Source of the DNA: Anopheles merus
Lineage: Eukaryota; Arthropoda; Insecta; Diptera; Culicidae
Length of the DNA: 64,000 bases
Direction: 5' to 3'
Assembly: GCF_017562075.2 (NCBI RefSeq)
Contig: NC_054082.1
Span: forward strand, 30,659,148 to 30,723,147
Part shown: piece by piece, positions 22,701 through 33,927 of the stretch
Numbering within the stretch: the stretch's first letter is position 1
Layout of the letters: every line of letters begins with the position of its first letter
Notes under the pieces: generated by a model
The model's database searches: none
Seen by the model: the letters and a program-made list of their open reading frames with translations, nothing else
Told to the model about the DNA's origin: nothing
Position numbers and translations under genes: made by a program

Positions 22701-25700
22701 TTCATCCGGAACTTCGTCCGCCAGACGGTTGCCGCCATCGCAGGAGAAGGAAAGTGAAGCGGGACCGTCGGCACAGCCACAACAGCAAAGCAGGAGACCG
22801 GCCGAACCGTCGCCCGCCGATCGGCTGGCCGCATCAAAGGCGCGGGCAAGGCAGGCGGCCAAAGCGAACGCACCGCCCTGTCCGGACGTGGATACCTTCC
22901 TGCAGGGAGTTCGCGCAATGCGTCTCGGTACCGCGAACCGATCGCGCACCGATGACAACCGTAAGCTGAACCGTCGGCAGCAGAAACGGGCGGACAAGAT
23001 GAAGTTAAAGTTTATGGCCGGGTTGGGCCTGCAGCGTCCCAGCGCCCAGCAACCGCGCTACGGTGCCGATGGGGATGATTTCGACGTGCAGATGTCCGTG
23101 GGCGAGTCGGATTCGAGCGGCAGCGAGGCTGACTTTGTGCCGCCGCAGAAGATCGGTACGGTGGGCCGGCCGAACGTTACGTTGCGCCTGCGCAAACCGG
23201 AAACGCTGCTGGAAAATCCTCCACGCAAAGCTTCCCTCGCTTCCGCCGCCGGTCCGGCGAACCGTGTGCCGCTCGTAACGGCTCCATCCGGTCCGGTGGG
23301 CATGCCGAAATCATCGGCCGTTAATGCTAGCCGCCAGGCAGCAAATGCACACGCGCGCCAAGTGGGCAAGCAGTCGAACGGTGGCAGGACACCGCTGGCA
23401 CCAGCGAATGGCGCCGGGAAATCGCGCTCATCCACCTCGCCGGCAGTGATACTGCCTGCCACTGTGACAACCCTGGGCGCACGGTCTTCCGCTTCGAAAA
23501 CGGTCGCTGGCAGCACTACGGCAGGGACGAAATCTACCGCCTCGACGTTGCTAAAGGACAGGGAAACGGAACAGTTCAAACGGTCGCTGCAGCGGCTAGG
23601 TTGCGAAATTACGCTCATACCTACGACGGGTCGGGCCGATTCCCGTGCCGTTCCTTCACCGGCTGCGCCTGGTCCTTCGCGGAGTGGGCCGGCCACAAAT
23701 GCTTGGCCAGTTCGTCGCGTAAAGGATACGGCACCGGCTGTGGGACAGCAGCAGCAGCAGCGACCCCGCTCACAGCAAAACGTCGCCACGCCTCCAATCC
23801 TTCCCGGTACGACCTCGCCGAGCTTACAGATCATGTTGGGTGGTGGGCCAGGATCAGGACAACCGATACGCACAACATCCGGACTGGTAGCGTCCAGCAC
23901 CCGGACCGCAGTGCCGGAGAACGAAAGTTGCGCTTCCGATTCGCTCGTCTGCCACTGCCGCCAAAAGTCGGACATATTCGTGGCGAAAACGGTCGGCAAT
24001 GGGTACTGCACGGCGGTGGACGATATCGATGGCCAGCAGATTGGGTGCTGCAACGAGCTGTCGAACGATCTGCTGAACATGCTGCGACCGAGCGCACGGG
24101 TCAGCTTTCAGCTGCTTTGCAACATGCACCGGAAGCGGCTGGAAGACCACGGTTGCTGTGCCATTTGTGGATGGTTTTGTACGCAGGTAAATTAGTAGCT
24201 TTTAGTGTTATAATTTTAATTTGGTACATTGCCTTAATGTTTTTTCATAGTTTGCTTTATGTAACACCACATTCACTAGGAAAGCTGGGGCGTGTGAGTT
24301 GTTCATCCCGTAAAATGTACATTTCTCACGACCCTGGAAAAAGAAATGCATCAGCAGATGTTTGTCGGAAGGAGGGACGGGCGAGGCGTAAACCATTTTA
24401 TGATCGGTTGCAATTTTCATTTGTGCTTCAACACAACATCCCACATTGCATCGAGTGTTTGCATCGGTACCCCGTGCACACACATCGTATTGCGGCCAGT
24501 CGGACCCTTGCCGTGGCCAACACAAAGATTTGAATCAGTTGTAGCAGGGAGGGGAAGGTCTGCAGGGAGGTAGTTCCGCCATGCGTTTATTATTAGAATT
24601 CGGTCGACTTACTGTTTTTCTGCGCACTGGCGTGAGGAATGGAGCAAAGAATCAAGAATGTAGTTTTTACCCAATCTTTTGTAGCCGGGCGGCGAGGCCG
24701 GGGTTCTTTGGTTATGATCGGTACACGTGCTTAGAGCAAACATAGGAAAGCAAAACTCGAATCAAATAGAATCAAATGTTGTTTAACAGACGCGAGGATC
24801 ACGAGATGAAAGGATGTTGTGGTTTCATGGGTTTTTTCGGTATAAAAATGCATCTTATTGATGTAATGTCTATCATCTTTGAACTAGCAAGCGGAAGCAA
24901 TGTTATTTAGTCCCATGTTATAGCGTTCCCATTGCCGCGTTTGCAGCACGAAATGGAATGGAACTAATTTTGAATTGTATTTTCTTTCCCAGGGTAACTT
25001 TGCCATGTGTAAAAATGCACATCTGTTTCATCCGAAATGTGCGGACAAGTACACGCTCAACACACCGTACAATCCGGCCCGTCCCGGTGACCATGCTGCC
25101 CCCACGCTGGTGCTCAAATGTCCGCACTGCAATCAAGAGTGTCCGAACGGAGAAATCGAGGTGAACATTCAGCTCACATCGCCACCAGTGCTGCTGCCCT
25201 CTCGAAAGAGTATGGTGTAAGTATGAGCGAGCAAAGCGGGCTTTTCGTCCCAAAATTAACAATGACCAACTAAACTAAACACTCGCTTTTGCATCGTAGG
25301 AAGCCGGCCAAAATGACGGTTTCTAAAACAGGTAGCGGCGGCAGTAGCAGCACGAACGGTATCAGCGGACCATCCAACGGGAAAGATAGCTTCCGTACGA
25401 CCGTTCAATCGTTGGTGCCGAGCAGCGTAAAGAACATGCTAGCAACAGACCACAGCTCTAAAAATGGTAGTGGTGTTAGTGCTTCCTCTAGCGCCAGTTC
25501 AAGTGCCAGTAGAACAAGTTCGGCAAAAGACGCCGGCAGTACGGCGGGCGCCAGCAGTACAGGGGCAAAGCTTCGTCATACGGCGAAGGATTTCACCAAT
25601 GCCGTCTGCACGAAGAAGGATGATGCACTAGTCTCGGAGATTATCAGTAAGTGTGGCGGGGGGGTGAAGATTGTTAGCAGTCATTGTCCCTGGTACTGAT

Positions 25701-28129
25701 GTCATTGTTGTTTCCCTTCCCTAATAATTGCAGCTTCCGGGTTCGACATCGAGACACGGTTTCGGGAGTACCATCATGGGACCTGTCTGCATGTGGTGTG
25801 TAGTTACGGTACACCGGCGATGGCCTATCTGATCATGTGCCGTGCCCGCTCGGTCGACTATCTGAACATCTTCGATCGAGAGCTGCATACGGCGGTGATG
25901 CGTGCGGTGGTCGGCTCCAAAAGTGACATCGTAAAACTGCTGCTGGACAGCGGGGCGGACGCAACGGTCAAGGGCCCGTACGGTATGACCGTGCTGCATT
26001 TAGCGGCTAAGCAGGGTCAGCACGATACGGTGCGTACGATACTGGAGTGCGCTAGACAGCGGCTGACGGCACGCGCCCTGATGGCGTTTGTGAACGCGGT
26101 CGATAATGGGCGCTGGACGGCACTGGCGTGGGCCGCTGAGAACCGCCACAAGCAGACGGTGGAGCAGCTGATCTCGATCGGGGCCGATGTGAATGTGTGC
26201 GATCGATTGAATAACACCTCCCTTCACTGGGCGTCCCTGTCCGGCTGCTCCGATACGCTGTACCGGCTGATGACCAAGGACTGCAATCCAAACTTGCAGA
26301 ATAGCAATGGCGAGACACCGCTGTAAGTACCACAGAAGTGCTTTATCGTGGTAGTTTTAAAGTAGTAAATAATTAAAATGTCTTTAATTTTTTTGGCACT
26401 TATTATTTTTTTTTCGAAAAATTCGCGTATTAGTGACTTTTCTTTTTTTAATTTACACAATTTGGTGATGAATGGCTAGTTTCTCATGGAATGTAACGTA
26501 ATTTTATGTTTTGTAAGCTTCTTGAGCTTGTTAATTTTTTCATAAAACACAGAGAAAAAAGTTTCGTCGCTTGTTTTACCAAATTCTTTAAGTGACTTAT
26601 GCGCCATACGGCATGCTTCTTTTAGAAATAAAAAGATGCTCAATGTTCATGTATTGCTAAATTTCCTCCTTTTTCATATTTTTGTATTTGTTTTGTTGTA
26701 GGTACAGCTTTTTAAACACATAATAATCAATTTCTTTGTGATTGCAGACATATTGCTTGCCGCCAGGGCCATGCCGAAATTTGTGTAGTGCTGCTAGCCA
26801 TGGGTGCTTCATTGAACGTTCGTAACACATCAAACCAGTTGCCGCAGGACATTATCCTTGATCCGAACAGTGAGTGTGGCAACATTATAGCAGCGAACGT
26901 GAAAATGCGCAACCTATCAAATAACCTGAAGGAAACGCACATCATCTGCAGGTATGATTCAGACTACAGTGAAATACAATCTGCTTTGATATTAGACCTG
27001 ATCACACTCATCGTTTCGTTTTTTTTCTTTCTCTAAATACAATCTACAGTGATATCTCCAATGGCAGAGAACGTCACCCGATACAGGTTGTGTACTATAC
27101 CCGGGGTGCTAACGAACGTCAGCTTACCGTGCCGAAGTTAAAGTACATTCAAAGCAATGTGCAGATCGACTATCGCGTAACAATTGACACTGACGCCCGC
27201 AACATGCACGTTTGCTCCTGCGTAGACAGGTGAGTAAATTGGTTCCCACTGAATATTACCATTACATATTGTAATACCTTGTATTAGTATGTTTTACGTA
27301 GCATTTTAATTGCCGAAAGTGTTAATAGTAATTGCTTCTTATTGTATCTCTCTTCTCGCTAACAGTACCTGTACGTCGATGGATTCGGAGTGCCTGTGTT
27401 CGGAGCGTACCTGGTATACGAACGATGGCCGGCTGGTGAACGATTTCAACTACCTCGATCCGCCAATAATCACCGAATGTGGCGATCTGTGTGACTGTAA
27501 TCTGCGTTCATGTCGAAACAGGGTCGTGCAGCATGGTTTAGATGTACCACTGCAGCTGTGCTACATCCCTGGGAAGGGTTGGGGCGTACGCACGATGGTA
27601 CCGATCCCGAAGGGCACCTTTCTGGTCGAGTATGTCGGAGAGATACTTCCGGACGAAGCGGCTAACCATCGGCTGGATGATAGTTACCTGTTTGATCTGG
27701 GCAATGGGGTAAGTTGAGTGGCGTACCAATTACCAACAGCGTGTCTAATTGTGCGTGCATACCGTCGTTTCATACTCTCAACACTTAGTACTGCCTCGAT
27801 GCCAGTACGTACGGAAATGTGAGCCGCTTCTTTAACCATTCCTGCCAGCCGAATGTTTCGCCCGTATCCGTGTACTACGATCATAAGGACCAGCGGCATC
27901 CAAGAGTAGCATTGTTTGCCTGCCAAGACATTGGAGTTCAGGAAGAAATATGGTAATGCGTGTGTGTGTGTGTGTGTGTTTTCGTACTTTTCCTTGGTTC
28001 GTTTGATTTTAACGCTTTGTATTGATCTATTTCAGCTTTGATTACGGGGAGAAGTTCTGGGCGGTGAAAAAAGGTTCACTGGCGTGTCGGTGTAATACGG
28101 AGGAGTGTCGCTACAGACAAGCGGAATAA
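19765..28129 (+). CDS. G9a: G9a/EHMT-type histone H3 lysine-9 methyltransferase
   Basis: Nine coding exons: 19765-24186, 24993-25216, 25300-25646, 25734-26322, 26748-26951, 27050-27229, 27366-27708, 27789-27952 and 28036-28129; total 6567 nt, 2188 aa, with consistent phases and GT/AG ends. Exon 1 encodes 1474 aa, mostly acidic and low-complexity, with two AT-hook-like RGRKR motifs near residues 727 and 815. Residues about 1395-1550 form the EHMT cysteine-rich zinc region (LVCHCRQ, CAICGWFC, CPHCNQEC). A Ser/Gly-rich linker follows, then ankyrin repeats at about 1690-1920, including the Trp-containing WTALAWAAENRH. The pre-SET domain has clustered Cys (CSCVDSTC, CLCSE, CDCNLRSC). The SET domain has GWGVR, RFFNHSCQPN and FDYGEKFW, and post-SET has CRCNTEEC. 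It mono- and dimethylates H3K9 in euchromatin. The enzyme core is intact; the long N-terminus is unusual (human EHMT1 is about 1.3 kaa). Confidence 0.96.
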
Positions 28130-29060
28130 GACACATCGTCGAAAAGGATTGCCAGCGGGGAAGATTGAAGTATCAGTTAGACTCCCCAAAAACAATAGTT
28201 GAGGCGATACAACAAATCGTTGGAAGTACCAAACCGTACAATACCACCAGAAGAAGGAAGTTCTTCGATTGATGTTTCGGATTGAGGCTATGTAAGATGA
28301 GTTTAAGAGTGTGTAATGGGGAACGGTTGGCTCCGCTAGGGGAGATATAATATTTATTTATAAATCCTAATTGTGATTAGATAATTTTGTGAATTGAAAT
28401 GTGTCCATAAAGCAAAATGGGCATCTTGAGTGCGGTGTGTATTGCCTACTCTACAAAAGAGAGGGGGCCCCACCATATGTACAAAACAATACAGAGATTG
28501 TACAGTTAACGCGAGGAATGATCTTTTGTAGGACGGATCTAGGGAAACTCAAAATTGTACCAAAAAGAGACAAGCAACAAAAAGAAAAAAAACTGATATT
28601 TAGCAGCATGTCTGTACATGTTTCGCCATATCAAACCGTTGATTCATCACAGAAAACGGATAGTTCGGTAAACAACCTGCGTTTTTGACTTATCTAAGTT
28701 CGGTCTATGTTGCCATTTTTGCGATTTCTAGCTAGAAACGGACACAGCAATACGGGGACAGCATGAGGGATATGCAGAGCGTGTATGTTAAGCAATCATT
28801 TAGTCACTTGTGTAAATTGCTATATAAATATCTAGATTGACACTCAGCGGCAGACGGCTGTTGCGGAAACAATGCACAAAAAAAACGATCCTTTTCGGTA
28901 ACAAATTTTGGTTTAATTAAAAAAAACAAAAAGAGAAAGTTTAGGCGTACAGTTATATGCTTGTGTCAAGGTTAGTGTGAGTGTAGCAAAAGGATTTCTT
29001 ATCGGAATTTCGGTAGTTCGGTTGGTTTGTGGTCTTCAAATAAAGCCGACAACTCATTTT
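28130..29060 (+). other. Probable G9a 3'UTR
   Basis: Non-coding AT-rich sequence directly after the G9a stop codon. The first clear AATAAA I found on the plus strand is at 29039-29044, giving a possible 3'UTR of about 0.9 kb. Earlier variant hexamers (for example ATAAAG near 28409) could also be used. Confidence 0.4.
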
Positions 29061-30703
29061 GTTTGTAGTATTCCATAAAGTATATGCCATATTTAGTTGC
29101 CACCGATATTAGTCTTCTTGGTAGTTAGTACAGCGTAAGTCGTCAATAATTCATTCATAAAACATTTTTGCCGTAAGGTTTTATGCAACTGTGAGACCTT
29201 AACTTTACCAATGTTAGTAGTGACTAGAATACCAAAATGTTTGGTTCAGTTCACGGAGACGATTCGATGGAAACAATATGATTTCGTTCACAAAATCAAA
29301 ACCAAGAAACTAATCTAATCACTCTACAACAACTCATACCATCACCTTGCTCGTGAGCATATTTTATATCGTTAGGAAAATAGAGATTGTGGATTCTGTT
29401 TTTAATAAGTATTGATATCATTTCGTGGCCATGTTGCGTGTCTTTGTGGAGTAAACAGTAAAAAATAATAATGATAATAATAATACAAAGTTAGTTTATG
29501 CCTTGTGAATCAGATTTGACTTTAGCGCTATCATACCAAAGCAATGGGAATCGGTCGATTCTTATTTAGCTCAAGACTATTCATCTATTTCCTAGTTTAC
29601 AGACATCGCTGCTGTTTGTACTCCCGTCATTAGACTTTACAGTATCGATTGTACGTAGTTCCTTTGAATAGTTTCTTTTCTTTCCGTTTTTTTCGCTACC
29701 TTGCTTGCCGTCGCGTGATGCCATATATAAATTGTAAGTAATGCAATGTGTGTGTTGAGTTGTTAGATAAAAGGAAACCGATAGGTAAAGACAAGGAAGG
29801 TAAGGGAGACATCTGAACAGAGAGCTATTATCATATTTAGTGTGGTAGATACAGAGGCAACTTAAAACAGTGGTAAACAATAAAACGACAAACGGTCGGG
29901 CAATGCAATAAGAAAGTCCATTGATTGTGCAGCGAAAGAAAATGGGAGAAGTAATGAAATTTGGTTTACGAAAGGAAGAATTCATAACTGTGCGTTTGTA
30001 GTTATCGAATGGAAGGAGTTGTTTTAAGGCGCAGTAGGCGGCCATACGTGAAGTAAGGATACGAAATGATACTTTTGTTCTGTGATTCTTCGGATCATAG
30101 AAGGCTCTGTCTGAGTTAAGGTTCTAGCGGAAGGTAATGGCTATGGTTAGTCGTGTTTTGTCCTTCGTTCGAATACCTTCCAGATTGGAAAGTGCTCTGT
30201 AGTGCTCTGTGAAAATCGTTCAACGAGTAAGGTGTGTTCGTAAAAAACAACGTTAAGGCTTTGCCTGAAAATAAGTAACTACTGAACTGTGAAAGCGTAA
30301 CTACTAAATGCAACAATTTTTTGATGAATAGGTAAGTTTTGTAGGGAAATCATTGCGGATAGTGTGTCGGATTTCTTGGGCAAACGGCAGATCCGAGTTA
30401 AAGATATGCAATATTCGTAATTTGTCGATTAGTTCTTACTAGAGTGACCAGTCTTTCGTAAGACTTATTATTCGTGGCTAGCTTAGAGGGCAGGAGATTG
30501 GGAGATTTAACGGAAGACGTGTCTGCGCTTTTAAGTCCAAGCGTTCGGATCGGAAGTCCTCCGTAGAAAAGGCTGATAACAGTGTAAAACGTTAAGGTCG
30601 AAGAAGATGTGCGATTGGAGCATTAGCCGTATTTACGCACAGACTGCGAACAGTCGTAATGGCCTAGCAAGTGAATTTTAAGCAATTAGTGTGTGAATAC
30701 TTT
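29061..30703. other. AT-rich intergenic DNA
   Basis: I see no gene, RNA gene or clear element here. Short open frames lack protein-like composition. There is a small ATA/ATG-rich tract near 29462-29485. Confidence 0.5.
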
Positions 30704-30901
30704 TTTGTTCTTTTTTTCTTTTGCACAACAACCGTTTGCAGTCAAGGCCTGCGTACCAATAGTGGGCTTGGCTTAATGAATGACTTAATGTTTACCCATA
30801 GCAGGATAGTTAAGTCCTACGTATGGGGACATGGACCAAATGGGGCTTTTACCCATGACGGGCATGTCGTACAAGTGGACGACTGTTCTACCAGAGCAGC
30901 C
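30704..30901 (-). mobile_element. Degraded tRNA-derived SINE (SINE200-like), older copy
   Basis: About 200 bp aligning throughout by eye with the better copy at 31642-31852: shared blocks include GTCAAGGCCTGC, ATAGCAGGATAG, AGTCCTACGTATGG, CCCATGACGGGCATG and GACGACTGT. The element reads on the minus strand, tRNA-like head at the right. Its Pol III B box is damaged (GGTTCAAGC in the other copy is GGTAAAAGC here) and the tail is a T/C-rich tract at the left. I found no convincing target-site duplication, consistent with an old insertion. Confidence 0.8.
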
Positions 30902-31394
30902 TAATAATATACTGTGTTTAGCTTTGAAATAGTTCGAAATTACTTAAAATTCATAAAATTGTCTATCGAGCTTTCTCGAATCCCTAAACAATACGTTTTG
31001 TTCGTTTTGGAACACGATCGACTTGGAACCAATGGCTGTTAGCTTGCAAATTGCTATTTTCCGCCATCGATCGTAAAGTCCATGAAGGCAGAGCCTACTG
31101 CGGAAATTAAGAAATGGAAGTATTCAAGAGTGAAGAATGTTGTTATGGGCAGATTATTAGAATCCAAAATTGTTAAAAATTCAAGCATTAGCTTTTGGTA
31201 CATGTTTGCAATCGGCCGCATATTATACTGTTTCTAGACAACTCACACATTTTATATGACAATTTTTGATGATAGTTTCCTTCTACAAATCCTGGTTCCA
31301 TCGCGAAAGAATGGCTCACTGCATTCGCAATGTCTCAAAACGTGTGGTTGTCGTGGTTTTGAGAGGAACTGACAAATCTATGACAATCACGGTA

Positions 31395-31459
31395 GCAGCC
31401 TTTGCTTTAGCTTAAAAAGTGAGATCAGCGCAGCCTTTGCTTTAGTTTAAAAATGAGAT
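31395..31459. repeat. 35-bp tandem duplication
   Basis: Two near-identical units, 31395-31425 and 31430-31459, share GCAGCCTTTGCTTTAG followed by a T-to-C variant, TTAAAAA and GAGAT. They start 35 bp apart. Non-coding; just a local duplication about 180 bp from the younger SINE. Confidence 0.85.
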
Positions 31460-31632
31460 GCCTTTTTAAGAACAAAAAACTCGAAACTGAAACGATTTAC
31501 TATTCGGCTTAATTCAGTATAATCGCCAGGTTGTAAAGTCAGAACTCAATACTAAAGCACTGTTTATTTGGCATGTTTTTAGTTGAACGCTTGATGGTAG
31601 CTGACGGATTAATTAACAAGCATGCATTTGTA

Positions 31633-31641
31633 TGGAAAATT
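31633..31641. repeat. Left target-site duplication of the SINE
   Basis: TGGAAAATT, repeated exactly at 31853-31861 on the other side of the SINE. A 9-bp direct repeat flanking the element is the mark of insertion by target-primed reverse transcription. Confidence 0.85.
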
Positions 31642-31852
31642 CTTCTTCTTCTTCTTCTTTGGCTCAACAACCGATGACGGTCAAGGCCTGCCAACCCACT
31701 TGTGGGGTTGGCTTTCAGTGACTTATTGATTTCCCCCCATAGCAGGATAGTCAGTCCTACGTATGGCTGCACGGTCTATTCGGGGCTTGAACCCATGACG
31801 GGCATGTTGTTAAGTCGTACGAGTTGACGACTGTACCATGAGACCGGCTCAT
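31642..31852 (-). mobile_element. tRNA-derived SINE (SINE200-like), intact insertion
   Basis: A 211-bp element read on the minus strand. The tRNA-like head at the right has an A box region (TGGTACAGTCGTCAACTCG at 31820-31838) and an intact B box (GGTTCAAGC at 31785-31793), the internal RNA polymerase III promoter. The 3' end is a (GAA)n tail seen as (TTC)n at the left. It is flanked by a perfect 9-bp target-site duplication. SINEs encode no protein and are mobilised by a partner LINE. The family name is from memory of Anopheles SINE200 and should be checked; the SINE nature is directly supported. Confidence 0.88.
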
Positions 31853-31861
31853 TGGAAAATT
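31853..31861. repeat. Right target-site duplication of the SINE
   Basis: Exact copy of the 9-bp TGGAAAATT at 31633-31641, abutting the 5' (tRNA-like) end of the element. Confidence 0.85.
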
Positions 31862-32176
31862 AGTTTATGAAAAAAAAAAAAATTATGCAAATCTCTATGG
31901 TGTGTTGAGAAAATACTAAGATTCAATTTTGTTGAAGCAAGAGTTGCTATTGCTACACCATTCAAAGAACACTAAGCAGAAGAAGAAGAAGAAGACGTTT
32001 GTGGCTTCGGCAACTCATCCACCTTTTTATCTTTACAAAGGTAAGGGATTTTTTGTTTTTCATAACACAACAAAGTATCACAATTGACTAAAGCATTCAT
32101 TGCCATTGAATTTCGGTTTGGTTGAATTTGGTTTAGAACAAAAAAACTGCACACATTCTTTTATTTTATATTTACT

Positions 32177-32182
32177 TTTATT
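32177..32182 (-). terminator. Candidate polyadenylation signal for the PAN-ZP gene
   Basis: TTTATT on the plus strand reads AATAAA on the minus strand, about 1.75 kb past the stop codon of the PAN-ZP gene. If used, the 3'UTR spans roughly 32160-33927. Confidence 0.25.
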
Positions 32183-33927
32183 CCAATCATGCAGCATCTG
32201 AATGGACTTGTGTCGATCGATAAAATTATTTACACATAAAATAAGCATTCATCGACGAAAACGTTTTTTCCGTGTCCTGTCTTTAGATACTGTTGCACGT
32301 TAAATAGTTTAAGTATACACTATGAGAACGAAAATGAAACTACACAGAAGTGGTGTGGCATGTTTTGGGGGAAGTTACTTATTAAAAAAAAACTACGTAC
32401 TCTGTTTCATCGCAAGTGCTGCGGTGACTGGGATTGGATTGTAAAACCGTAAATTGATTCGTTGTGAATTGTGTGACTGTGGGGTTTGGGGGCGTTTGTG
32501 AAGTGTTGTTGTGAGGTGTCCGTTAGTTGTGACAGAGACAGTAATGATAAAAACTTTCTTGATGGAAGTTGTGTGATAATGGATTATAATTATAAAATAA
32601 ATTACTCTGCTTTGCCTCTCGCTGTCACCCTCTCGTCTCTCAGCCCGTCCGTCTTTATCCATTTTTTTTTCTCTTCTATCTATCTATCTATCTATCCCAT
32701 TCACTGCACCTTCTTTGCCCTCCCTTCCCGCAATCGTGCTACTCTTTGCTGTTCCTTCGTCACTGCCCTACAAAGACATGCTAAGTTTCCGTTCCGCGAA
32801 ATAAATAACGTTAAGGTAGAGTTGGAAGTGGGATTGTTTCGTATTATGCGTCTTGTTTCAATAAATAAGTGATTTCTTTTCCAATCTCTATTTAAAGTTA
32901 ACGATTTGTTCGATCATGGGTTTTGGGCGGTTGCGGGGTAGACCCCTGCCGTATACCGTATGCCACCCGCGATCGATGCACACACGGGGGCAAAAGTAAC
33001 GAGAAACACTAACCTTGTCTTGTTAAATCCCTTCAACCCCCCTTCTCGACCGGAAATATCCCCGAGAATGCCCGTATCGGATCTATCAAATCGGAAACTC
33101 AATAGAAAGTGAAAATAGGGTCGTATAAGCCTGTTGCCTGGCCTGGCTACTATGCGTTCCGTTGCGCCATAACTACGGTTATTACCTATCTCGACATCCT
33201 TTCCCTTGTTACGAACTATCTTAGTGTGCTGTGCGTTGTATTGTCGGCCCGCCCTAATAATCTCGAGCGCCGAAGCCCTCTGATGATGGTTATAATGTGG
33301 GTTAGCCAATGATGATGAGATGAATTTTGCTATATTTGCTGGTGTGTGTGTATGTGTGTCTATGGTAGATAAGTGCAGCGAAGATGCATTAGACCGAACG
33401 CATAGCATGCTTCGATGCCAGTTTGTTCTGTGCGCTGCATTGCACGTGCACTCAAATTATGTCTAACGCTACTGTAACTGTCCTGAATCATAACAGTGCT
33501 GGGTGTGGTTCACTATCGTTGGTGTTGCTAACCGTCTAGGGTGGGTGTACGTAACGTGAGGAAATGTGTCGGCTTTTGCTTTGCTAGGGATAAAGAGGGT
33601 TTTGTGTTTCCGAATTTAAAAAACAAAATGGAAATACATTATAAATAGTAAAATCAAGACCCAGCCCCTTAGGGGAGGCGTCCATCATTCTGTGCTTCGC
33701 TCTAGTGCCTGGGCGATGGAAGAAGAGTGGTTTGTCTAGTCAGTTTGTTTGTGCGGCGTGCGAGACACGAAACGGCGAACTAACGTCGCACGTGATCCAC
33801 GGCTAACGTTAACGGTCACGGCTTGCCGCGCGCTCAGTCTGGCCTTCCCTATACCGGGCACAGCGTTGGCATCGAGCCCCAACCATCCGATGGTGTCGGG
33901 CACGATTACTGCGCGCCGACCTCCTTC
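32183..33927 (-). other. Probable 3'UTR/3' flank of the PAN-ZP gene
   Basis: Non-coding. It holds a (CTAT)5 microsatellite at about 32678-32698 and no protein-like frame. It lies directly downstream of the PAN-ZP stop codon. The extent of the transcript is not shown by sequence alone. Confidence 0.35.

Noticed and set aside
30671..30904. 77-codon frame starting with a hydrophobic stretch (signal-peptide-like)
   Set aside because: Most of it is the degraded SINE; the hydrophobic start comes from its T-rich tail.
31780..31852. Possible tRNA gene
   Set aside because: It has A and B box promoter motifs, but no acceptor stem or full cloverleaf, and it is the head of a SINE with a target-site duplication.
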